From the NCBI GenBank assembly GCA_017551215.1, contig JAFZMA010000210.1, positions 1-9,550 on the forward strand: a DNA stretch of 9,550 bases, in the 5' to 3' direction. Position numbers and translations under genes: made by a program. The DNA is from Bacteroidales bacterium. Its GTDB lineage: Bacteria; Bacteroidota; Bacteroidia; Bacteroidales; UBA932. The notes under the pieces are model-generated. The model was not told the DNA's origin, made no database searches, and worked only from the letters and a program-made list of their open reading frames with translations. This document shows positions 1-4,584 of the stretch, one piece after another. How positions within the stretch are numbered: position 1 is the stretch's first letter; every line of letters starts with the position of its first letter.

Positions 1-57
1 TCTCATTTCTTGGTCCAGATTCCAAATATACGCAATATAATTCAATCAATAAATTCT

Positions 58-65
58 TAACTTTG
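58..65 (+). promoter_or_regulatory. Candidate -7 promoter element of ispF
   Basis: TAACTTTG matches the Bacteroidota -7 consensus TAnnTTTG exactly. The ispF ATG at 72 begins only six bases after the box, so transcription from here would give an almost leaderless mRNA. I see no TTTG-type -33 element at the usual 19 to 21 base spacing, so this is a partial match. The 57 bases before it are AT-rich and hold no recognisable gene. Confidence 0.45.
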
Positions 66-71
66 CAGTGT

Positions 72-584
72 ATGAAAAGCGAATTCAGAATAGGAAACGG
101 ATACGATGTGCATCTGCTGGCTCCGGGATTGCGCCTGGTGCTGTGTGGTGTGGAGATTCCCCACAGCAAAGGCCTGGTAGCCCACTCAGACGGGGATGTG
201 GCAATTCACGCTCTCTGCGATGCCCTTTTGGGTTCTCTTGGGCTCGGCGATATCGGCCGCCACTTTCCGGATACCAGCGCGGAATTCAAGGGAATAGACA
301 GCAGAATCCTGCTGGAACGCTCCTACAGGCTGGTTCTGGATAAGGGATACCGCCTTTCCAATGCAGACATAACCATCCTTCTGCAGAAACCGAAGGTTGC
401 TCCGTTCATAGAAAAGATGAGGGAAACCATCGCTGAGACTATCTCTAAGGTCAGCCACAAGTTCCCTTGCGATAAAGAGAATATTTCTGTCAAGGCCACC
501 ACCACAGAAGGTGCCGGTTTTGTTGGCAGAGAGGAGGGAGTTGCCGTCTATGCCACCGTCCTCGTGGAAAAAATTTGTGAATAA
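72..584 (+). CDS. ispF: 2-C-methyl-D-erythritol 2,4-cyclodiphosphate synthase
   Basis: This cytoplasmic MEP-pathway enzyme cyclises CDP-methylerythritol 2-phosphate to methylerythritol cyclodiphosphate with release of CMP, on the way to isopentenyl diphosphate. The 170-residue product has the usual family length and is colinear with E. coli IspF. Visible signatures are GYDVH near the N-terminus (zinc ligands Asp12 and His14), AHSDGDVAIH (zinc ligand His46), the GDIGRHFPDT segment (60-68), KATTTE (141-146) and GFVGR (149-153). The enzyme is a homotrimer with active sites at subunit interfaces. The frame opens at a TTG at 63, but the ATG at 72 gives the canonical N-terminus directly before the RIGxGYDVH motif and is preferred. 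The gene ends just before a tRNA pair, and its 3' end overlaps that pair's -33 promoter element. Confidence 0.97.
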   Translation: MKSEFRIGNGYDVHLLAPGLRLVLCGVEIPHSKGLVAHSDGDVAIHALCDALLGSLGLGDIGRHFPDTSAEFKGIDSRILLERSYRLVLDKGYRLSNADITILLQKPKVAPFIEKMRETIAETISKVSHKFPCDKENISVKATTTEGAGFVGREEGVAVYATVLVEKICE

Positions 585-604
585 GAGAAATTTGCTTACT
601 TTTG
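574..604 (+). promoter_or_regulatory. Promoter of the tRNA-Gln/tRNA-Met unit
   Basis: TTTG at 574-577, 19 bases, then TACTTTTG at 597-604. This is a textbook Bacteroidota housekeeping promoter (TTTG, 19 to 21 bases, TAnnTTTG). The -33 part lies inside the last codons of ispF. The -7 box ends 20 bases before the mature tRNA-Gln. Confidence 0.75.
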
Positions 605-624
605 CAACCCCATTGAGGAACCAT

Positions 625-695
625 TGAGATATGGTGTAATGGCAGCACAAGAGATTCTGGTCCTCTTAGTCCTGGTTCGAATCCGGGTATCTCAA
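625..695 (+). tRNA. tRNA-Gln (anticodon CTG)
   Basis: A complete cloverleaf can be drawn. The acceptor stem TGAGATA/TATCTCA (625-631 with 688-694) is perfect. The T arm is CCTGG-TTCGAAT-CCGGG (671-687). The anticodon loop TTCTGGT places CTG at 657-659, which reads CAG codons. The anticodon stem (650-654 with 662-666) has an A-C mismatch at its loop-closing pair, offset by an extra A-T pair at the other end. The discriminator is A695. CCA is not encoded and must be added after transcription. The gene lies eight bases upstream of tRNA-Met and is almost certainly co-transcribed with it. Confidence 0.93.
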
Positions 696-703
696 CAAAT
701 TGG

Positions 704-777
704 GGCGTGGTAGCTCAGCTGGTTAGAGCGCATGATTCATAATCATGAGGTCGGCGGTTCAATCCCGCCCCACGCTA
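704..777 (+). tRNA. tRNA-Met (anticodon CAT, elongator type)
   Basis: The acceptor stem pairs 704-710 with 770-776, the outermost pair being G-U. The D arm contains the TAGCTCAG and GGTTAGAGC segments. The anticodon stem CATGA/TCATG encloses loop TTCATAA with CAT at 738-740. The T arm is GGCGG-TTCAATC-CCGCC (753-769). The anticodon stem lacks the GGG/CCC pairs of an initiator and position 1 is not mispaired with 72, so an elongator is likely. A CAT tRNA that is lysidine-modified to read AUA isoleucine cannot be excluded by eye. The discriminator is A777 and CCA is not encoded. Confidence 0.9.
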
Positions 778-816
778 CGAAAAAGCGATGGAAAACTCCA
801 TCGCTTTTTTCGTAGC
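774..816 (+). terminator. Rho-independent terminator of the tRNA unit
   Basis: The core hairpin is a 12-bp stem, 781-792 paired with 797-808, with an AAAC loop; the run of six T at 805-810 serves as the U-tract. The stem can be lengthened by pairing 774-779 (GCTACG, the 3' end of tRNA-Met) with 811-816 (CGTAGC), so the tRNA's own 3' acceptor strand may join the hairpin. Confidence 0.85.
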
Positions 817-906
817 ATTCTCACCCCGCTTCGTTGTTTAAACGCTTGTTTTTTTGTAGGATCGTACATTTTTAGGGGGCGGACAAAGTAAATTTTACGT
901 AATTGC

Positions 907-935
907 TTGACAACGCCTTGCTTCATCTATATCTT
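907..935 (+). promoter_or_regulatory. Possible promoter of the AlbA_2 regulator gene
   Basis: TTGACA at 907-912, 17 bases, then TATCTT at 930-935, 18 bases before the ATG at 954. This resembles a sigma-70 promoter more than the TAnnTTTG boxes elsewhere in the window, although TTG, 20 bases, TATCTTGC is also a weak Bacteroidota-style match. Two to three mismatches make this tentative. Confidence 0.3.
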
Positions 936-953
936 GCGTGGCAAAAAACGCGT

Positions 954-2489
954 ATGATTGATGAAAAGAAGGCAAAGGATATGATTGCCTTGGGAGAAGG
1001 ACAGCATATCGAATTCAAGGAGAGCGTTCCTTCAAAAGTTAGAGAGTTAAGTGAAGAAGTTTGCGCCTTTGCCAATTCAAGCGGGGGTGTAATCTTCATT
1101 GGGGTTAACAACAAAGAAGGTCTGTCTTCTGGTTTTACAATAGATAATTCCAAGCGATCTGCAATCCAGGATTCATTGAATTCTATTGAACCGGAATTGC
1201 AGTGCGATTTTTACCACCTGTTTATAGACGGGCACAGTGTCTGGGTTATAGAGGTTCCGGAAGGAACGAACAAACCATATTTTGTTTCAGGTTCAGTTTT
1301 CGTCCGTCGCGGAGCCAATACACAGAAACTGAGAAAACCCACAGATGTGCGTCAGTTGTTCGAAGATGCGGGATCTTTACACTATGACGAAGCCGTAAAC
1401 AAATGGTTTAAGGTAAAAGATATCTCGGAACAGGCGGTTTCCGACTTCAAGAAAAAGGCAGGAATAACATCAAAAGCCTCAGCGATTGAATTGATAGAGA
1501 ATCTAAACTTGTTCGGGCCAAAAGGGGAAATGAGAAATGTGATACCGATGTTTTTCTCCGACCAATGTGGTGTGGGCATACCTCAGGCTGTAGTCAGATG
1601 TTTCAGATTCAAAGGGACAACAAAAGTCCATATCATCGATGCCAAAACATTTGGAGGTCCGCTTTTAAACCAATACAATCAAGTGACACTCTGGCTTAAG
1701 GACCATCTTTCCGTAAAGTATATAATGCAAGGAATGGATCCGCGCAAAGAAGTCTGGGAAATTCCGCTGGATGCGATTAAGGAGGCTCTGACAAATGCCA
1801 TCTGCCACAGAGACTATTATGAAACAGGATCTACAATAACCGTTGAATTATACGATGATAGGCTAGAGATTTCTAATCCGGGAGGATTACTCCCAATCGT
1901 TGCCAAAGACTTTGGACATAAAAGCCAGACTAGAAATCCGAAGATATTTGAACTTTTTACCCGCATGGATTTGGTGGAAAAAGTTGGTTCAGGCATTCCT
2001 CGCATCGCTGAGGAAATGGCTGCGGCATCCCTTCCTGCCCCCTCCTATAAAACCGAAGGTTTCTTTACAACGATTCTCTGTAAAAAAGCCACAAAAACTA
2101 TAATGAAAACTAGTACGAAAACTAGTACGAAAATTGACGGAAAAGTTGCCGCAAAAGCAACCCCACAAACTAACCTAAGAATCAATACTATACGCCCAGA
2201 TCAAGATGAAATATTTTCCGGAAAAATTTCCGGAAAAACTAGTACAAAAACTAGTATGAAAACTAGTATGAAAACTAGTATGAAAAGTGATAGGTATTCA
2301 GGAAAGCTTTTATCACATGAAATACTGGCTTTAATTAAGGAGAATCCTCAGCTCACCATTTCTCAAATAGCAACTATATGCAAGGTTTCTAGACAAGGGG
2401 TTTATTATCACATTGAAAAATTGAAAGATCTGGGTCTTCTTGAACGTCTGGGAGGAACTAAGGGTGGTAAATGGATATGCAAGATTTAA
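954..2489 (+). CDS. AlbA_2 (schlafen-like) domain regulator with RecG-C-type ATPase fold and winged helix
   Basis: A probable cytoplasmic DNA-binding regulator of 511 residues. Numbered from the ATG at 954, an AlbA_2 domain spans about residues 13-130 (GEGQHIEFKES; AFANSSGGVIFIGV; VRRG). A segment resembling the HATPase_c_4 / RecG-C-like domain spans about 270-360 (ALTNAICHRDY; LEISNPGGL; a GSGIPRI stretch). A low-complexity Lys/Thr/Ser linker occupies about 380-445, and a C-terminal winged helix-turn-helix about 452-511 (LTISQIATICKVSRQGVYYHIEKL). This order is familiar from COG2865-type proteins of Bacteroidota; the ligand and target genes are unknown. The frame extends upstream to a TTG at 903, but those 17 residues are not domain-like and cover the possible promoter, so 954 is preferred. 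It stands alone behind the tRNA terminator and converges on the next gene. It is more AT-rich than its neighbours, which may indicate transfer. Confidence 0.85.
   Translation: MIDEKKAKDMIALGEGQHIEFKESVPSKVRELSEEVCAFANSSGGVIFIGVNNKEGLSSGFTIDNSKRSAIQDSLNSIEPELQCDFYHLFIDGHSVWVIEVPEGTNKPYFVSGSVFVRRGANTQKLRKPTDVRQLFEDAGSLHYDEAVNKWFKVKDISEQAVSDFKKKAGITSKASAIELIENLNLFGPKGEMRNVIPMFFSDQCGVGIPQAVVRCFRFKGTTKVHIIDAKTFGGPLLNQYNQVTLWLKDHLSVKYIMQGMDPRKEVWEIPLDAIKEALTNAICHRDYYETGSTITVELYDDRLEISNPGGLLPIVAKDFGHKSQTRNPKIFELFTRMDLVEKVGSGIPRIAEEMAAASLPAPSYKTEGFFTTILCKKATKTIMKTSTKTSTKIDGKVAAKATPQTNLRINTIRPDQDEIFSGKISGKTSTKTSMKTSMKTSMKSDRYSGKLLSHEILALIKENPQLTISQIATICKVSRQGVYYHIEKLKDLGLLERLGGTKGGKWICKI
2094..2133 (+). 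repeat. 12-bp tandem repeat, first block (coding)
   Basis: Two identical 12-bp units, AAAACTAGTACG at 2106-2117 and 2118-2129, are preceded by a degenerate copy AAAACTATAATG at 2094-2105. In the reading frame each unit encodes a Lys-Thr-Ser-Thr-like tetrapeptide of the linker in the AlbA_2 regulator. A unit length of 12 keeps the frame after gain or loss of copies. Confidence 0.9.
2235..2282 (+). repeat. 12-bp tandem repeat, second block (coding)
   Basis: Four consecutive units: one AAAACTAGTACA (2235-2246) and three identical AAAACTAGTATG (2247-2282). They encode a Lys-Thr-Ser-Thr/Met series just before the winged helix. Two nested palindromes lie immediately upstream: TTTTCCGGAAAA at 2214-2225 and TTTCCGGAAA at 2227-2236. 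The latter two encode the Ser-Gly-Lys pairs of the linker. Confidence 0.92.
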
Positions 2490-2491
2490 AT

Positions 2492-2532
2492 AACAAGCCC
2501 ATAGGATGATGACTCCAATGGTGCTTGTTCTC
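2492..2532 (+). terminator. Possible terminator after the AlbA_2 gene
   Basis: 2492-2498 (AACAAGC) pairs with 2523-2529 (GCTTGTT), and after a one-base bulge 2499-2502 pairs with 2518-2521, giving an 11-bp stem around a 15-base loop. It starts two bases after the stop codon and is followed by the T-rich TCTCTTATT. The large loop and imperfect T-tract make it a moderate candidate. Confidence 0.45.
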
Positions 2533-2594
2533 TTATTAAGGAAGTCATTCCGATAATCCTGTGAATACTCGCCTTCTAGAACTCGTCAAAGGCC

Positions 2595-2610
2595 GGGCAC
2601 TTTCGTGCCT
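2595..2610 (-). terminator. Small hairpin after the repeat-protein gene
   Basis: On the minus strand GGCAC and GTGCC enclose a GAAA tetraloop of the stable GNRA type, with one further wobble pair. It lies six bases beyond the stop codon of the minus-strand repeat-protein gene. No good T-tract follows, so it may protect the mRNA 3' end rather than terminate alone. Confidence 0.35.
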
Positions 2611-2616
2611 TATTAC

Positions 2617-3036
2617 CTAATTGAGGTTGAAGAAGAAGTAGAGGCCGGCCCAGGTGGTGGGAACGCCGCGGGCGGAGCCGATCTGTGCACCGTATTTGTC
2701 TCGGATAGTGCCGTCTTTTTCCACTTTGCCAATCTGGGAACCATATTTGTCTCTTACAACGCCGTCGCTGTGGACTCTGCCCACCTGTGAGCCGTATTTA
2801 TCACGGATAGTGCCGTCTGAATCTATCTTGCCAATCTGGGCGCCATATTTGTCTCGCACATAGTTGTTGCTGTCTATCTTTCCGACTTGAGAGCCGTACT
2901 TGTCCCGTATGGTGCCATCGCTCTGGATGGTTCCAATCTGGGCGCCGTATTTATCGCGAATTGTCTGGGCGTCAGTCTTTGACGGCAATGCCATCAAGAT
3001 TATCGCTGAGGCTAAATAAACAAGAATCCTTTTCAT
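2617..3036 (-). CDS. Exported 17-residue-repeat protein, five-fold beta-flower-like
   Basis: A 139-residue protein with a clear N-terminal signal peptide (basic start, hydrophobic residues about 4-17, likely cleavage after TDA at 23). The mature part is almost wholly repeats: five full 17-residue units from residue 25 to 109, then an 11-residue partial unit to 120. Each has the core [TVY][IV]RDKYG[AS]Q[IV]G, and most end in a turn such as SDG. A 19-residue tail with an aromatic GLYFFF stretch follows. The pattern resembles small Bacteroidales proteins named 'five-fold beta-flower protein'; I recall the name, not a known function. Five full units plus a closing partial one would suit a closed five-bladed fold. 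It lies 44 bases downstream of the GDSL esterase gene and is probably co-transcribed with it. A location in the periplasm or cell envelope is inferred. Confidence 0.82.
   Translation of the reverse strand: MKRILVYLASAIILMALPSKTDAQTIRDKYGAQIGTIQSDGTIRDKYGSQVGKIDSNNYVRDKYGAQIGKIDSDGTIRDKYGSQVGRVHSDGVVRDKYGSQIGKVEKDGTIRDKYGAQIGSARGVPTTWAGLYFFFNLN
2677..2964 (-). repeat. 51-bp coding tandem repeat
   Basis: Six copies (five full, one partial) of a 51-bp unit encoding the RDKYG repeat. The copies are similar in protein but differ at many third codon positions, so this is an old repeat held by protein-level selection rather than a recent expansion. Confidence 0.88.
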
Positions 3037-3080
3037 GACCGTTCACGTTTAAAGTATCTGATTTTCCGGCTCCGAACTTT

Positions 3081-3860
3081 TCAGTCTTTGGAGGCGTCAA
3101 TCTTCATGAATTCATCCAGCAATAATCTCTCCATAATTTTGTAGCCGTCTATGGTCGGGTGCACGCCGTCTTTGGCGTATTTCTTAGGGAGGCCGCCATT
3201 TTCATCGCTGAGTAAAGAGTGGTAGTCTATATAAGGTATGTTTATGCTTTCCGCGTATTCCCTTATCATCTTGTTGAGAGTGATGATGTCCTGGGCGGGG
3301 GAGAGGTCTTTCCTCCAGACAAATCCGGCTGCCGGAGGGACGGAGCATAGGATTGGCTTGATGTTGTGGGCCTTGGCGAGTTCCACCATGGATTTGAGGT
3401 TGCCCAGTATGTTGGCAAGCGTAATCTTTCCGTTGTTTTCCGCCACATCGTTGGTGCCGGCCATTATGAACACATATTGCGGCTTGAGATCCAGCACATC
3501 CCGGCGGAAGCGCACCAGCATTTCGCTTGTGGTCTGGCCAGAAATGCCCCTCCCTACAAAGTTGTTGTCCTTGAAGAACTTGGAATCCAGATCCCACCAA
3601 AGTTCGGTGATGGAATCTCCCATAAGCACTGCCTTGATCTTGCGGTTTTTCCACTCGCACTTGGGGCACTTGCCCTTGGGGGCGTCTTTTTCTGCATTCT
3701 TCATTTCCTCAGCGATTCTGGTATTATCTTTTTCAAACACATAGAATTGCGCCCAGTCTGTCTTTTTGGTGGGTTTGGAGGCCTGGGTGTTCTGGGCATA
3801 AAGCGCCGCGTTGCAGCAAAGTGCAATCATCAACAGAAATACAGCTCTTTTCATACTCAT
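3081..3860 (-). CDS. Secreted SGNH/GDSL-family esterase
   Basis: A 259-residue hydrolase with an N-terminal signal peptide (hydrophobic core about 6-20, likely cleavage near residue 22), probably acting in the periplasm or at the surface. The SGNH blocks are complete: GDSIT with nucleophile Ser83, GRGISGQT with oxyanion Gly108, GTND with Asn137, and DGVHP with Asp231 and His234. The family includes acetylxylan and other carbohydrate O-acetyl esterases; the substrate cannot be assigned here. Just before the catalytic core is a Cys-Pro-Lys-Cys pair (65 and 68), which could form a disulfide or bind metal in the envelope. Two possible ATG starts lie two codons apart (3860 and 3854); both keep the signal peptide. 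It is probably the first gene of a two-gene unit with the repeat protein and has a -7 box 19 bases upstream. Confidence 0.92.
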   Translation of the reverse strand: MSMKRAVFLLMIALCCNAALYAQNTQASKPTKKTDWAQFYVFEKDNTRIAEEMKNAEKDAPKGKCPKCEWKNRKIKAVLMGDSITELWWDLDSKFFKDNNFVGRGISGQTTSEMLVRFRRDVLDLKPQYVFIMAGTNDVAENNGKITLANILGNLKSMVELAKAHNIKPILCSVPPAAGFVWRKDLSPAQDIITLNKMIREYAESINIPYIDYHSLLSDENGGLPKKYAKDGVHPTIDGYKIMERLLLDEFMKIDASKD

Positions 3861-3878
3861 AATGTCTTTTCACAAACT

Positions 3879-3886
3879 CAAAGTTA
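3879..3886 (-). promoter_or_regulatory. -7 promoter element of the GDSL esterase gene
   Basis: Read on the minus strand the sequence is TAACTTTG, an exact TAnnTTTG match, 19 bases upstream of the esterase ATG. No clear -33 partner is visible at 19 to 21 bases. Confidence 0.6.
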
Positions 3887-3910
3887 AGGATTTTGGCGAA
3901 TTTTTATTCA

Positions 3911-3927
3911 TTGACAAGAGTTGTCAA
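3911..3927. promoter_or_regulatory. Perfect inverted repeat, candidate operator of the umu operon
   Basis: TTGACAA-GAG-TTGTCAA is a perfect inverted repeat with 7-bp arms and a 3-base spacer. It ends ten bases before the TATTTTTG box at 3938, so it covers the -33 region of the umu promoter. It also lies just upstream of the divergent esterase promoter. The size and placement fit a dimeric repressor such as an SOS regulator, but no such protein is encoded in the window. Confidence 0.6.
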
Positions 3928-3937
3928 TATGCGGGTA

Positions 3938-3945
3938 TATTTTTG
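3938..3945 (+). promoter_or_regulatory. -7 promoter element of the umu operon
   Basis: TATTTTTG matches TAnnTTTG exactly. Expected transcription start is near 3950, leaving a leader of about 45 bases that is very A-rich just before the first ATG at 3997. No TTTG element occurs at the normal spacing; that region is taken up by the 17-bp inverted repeat, which suits a regulated promoter. Confidence 0.6.
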
Positions 3946-3996
3946 CATCGTGAAATGAAACAGAAGCGGAAAGCAAAACAATAAAAACATAAGAAT

Positions 3997-4104
3997 ATGA
4001 ACAACTACAACATTCTTTTCAGCAACGAGATAGAGGCCTTCATAGAGGAGACCATCGCACAGGAGAAAGAGATACGTATTTCCATAGTCAGGAATGACAG
4101 ATAA
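3997..4104 (+). CDS. Small 35-residue protein leading the umu operon
   Basis: A short frame from ATG at 3997 to TAA at 4102. The product begins MNNYNILFSNEIEAF, is rich in Glu and Ile with a probable helix over residues 11-26, and ends in VRNDR. I do not recognise a family. Four observations support translation: an in-frame stop lies seven codons upstream, so this ATG is the natural start; the leader before it is A-rich, as in well-translated Bacteroidota genes; it is the first frame after the umu promoter; and its last 11 bases overlap the umuD start in another frame, which suggests translational coupling. It may be a small regulatory or accessory peptide, or only a leader peptide for coupling. 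The length alone does not prove it is real. Confidence 0.55.
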   Translation: MNNYNILFSNEIEAFIEETIAQEKEIRISIVRNDR

Positions 4105-4573
4105 TGTTTTGATTAAAAGTAGTGGCAACGGCATTTCTTTGCTGCTGCCGTTTGCGGACGGGGGAATCCATGCGGGGTTCCCCTCTCCCGCACAAGACTA
4201 CATGGAGTGTGGGATAGATCTGAATCGGGTGCTGGTAAAGAATCCCGCTTCAACATTTTTCGGGCGGGTGAGCGGAGATTCCATGGTTGGGGCGGGGATA
4301 GAGGATGGAGACCTGATAGTCATAGACAAGAGCCTGGAGGCGTCTGACGGAGATATTGCGGTTTGTTTTCTGGACGGGGAGTTTACGCTCAAGAGAATTC
4401 ATCTGGAGAAAAGAGGTGGCGTGGCGGGAGAGGCTGATACAGAAGATGTTATATGGCTAGTGCCGGAGAATCCGCGCTACAGGAAAATCAAGGTTACTGC
4501 AGACCAGAACTTTATGGTGTGGGGCGTGGTGACATATTCAATAAAGGATGTGCACAGAAAAGGAAGGTTGTAA
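4094..4573 (+). CDS. umuD: UmuD-type error-prone polymerase V autoproteolytic subunit
   Basis: A 159-residue UmuD homologue of the LexA/UmuD (S24) superfamily. Cleavage at Ala27-Gly28, within AGFPSPAQDY, would yield the active UmuD' form that joins UmuC in DNA polymerase V. The Ser-Lys dyad is intact: Ser63 in SGDSM and Lys100 in FTLKR. These and the cleavage site are each shifted by exactly three from E. coli UmuD (24/25, 60, 97), so the N-terminus is probably full length. An extra loop (about 106-118, HLEKRGGVAGEAD region) lies before the final strands VWLVPENPRY and VWGVV. The ATG at 4094 overlaps the end of the preceding 35-codon frame, and umuC begins 11 bases after its stop. RecA-stimulated self-cleavage is expected from the family but not shown here. 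Confidence 0.95.
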   Translation: MTDNVLIKSSGNGISLLLPFADGGIHAGFPSPAQDYMECGIDLNRVLVKNPASTFFGRVSGDSMVGAGIEDGDLIVIDKSLEASDGDIAVCFLDGEFTLKRIHLEKRGGVAGEADTEDVIWLVPENPRYRKIKVTADQNFMVWGVVTYSIKDVHRKGRL

Positions 4574-4584
4574 AAGTTTGTTTT

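Noticed and set aside
753..777. Attachment site for an integrated element at the tRNA-Met 3' end
   Set aside because: No direct repeat of the tRNA 3' end and no integrase gene were found in the window; only a short inverted complement at 811-816 exists, which belongs to the terminator.
704..777. Initiator tRNA-fMet
   Set aside because: It lacks the three G-C pairs at the base of the anticodon stem and the 1-72 mismatch expected of initiators.
2677..2964. CRISPR-like array
   Set aside because: The 51-bp periodicity is coding, has no unique spacers, and the units diverge at third codon positions as protein repeats do.
3238..3887. Plus-strand frames of 168 and 173 codons opposite the esterase gene
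   Set aside because: The minus-strand esterase has all SGNH blocks, a signal peptide and a promoter; the plus frames are its shadows.
4453..4584. Upstream start for umuC at 4453
   Set aside because: It would overlap 121 bases of umuD and add non-homologous sequence; the ATG at 4585 directly follows umuD.
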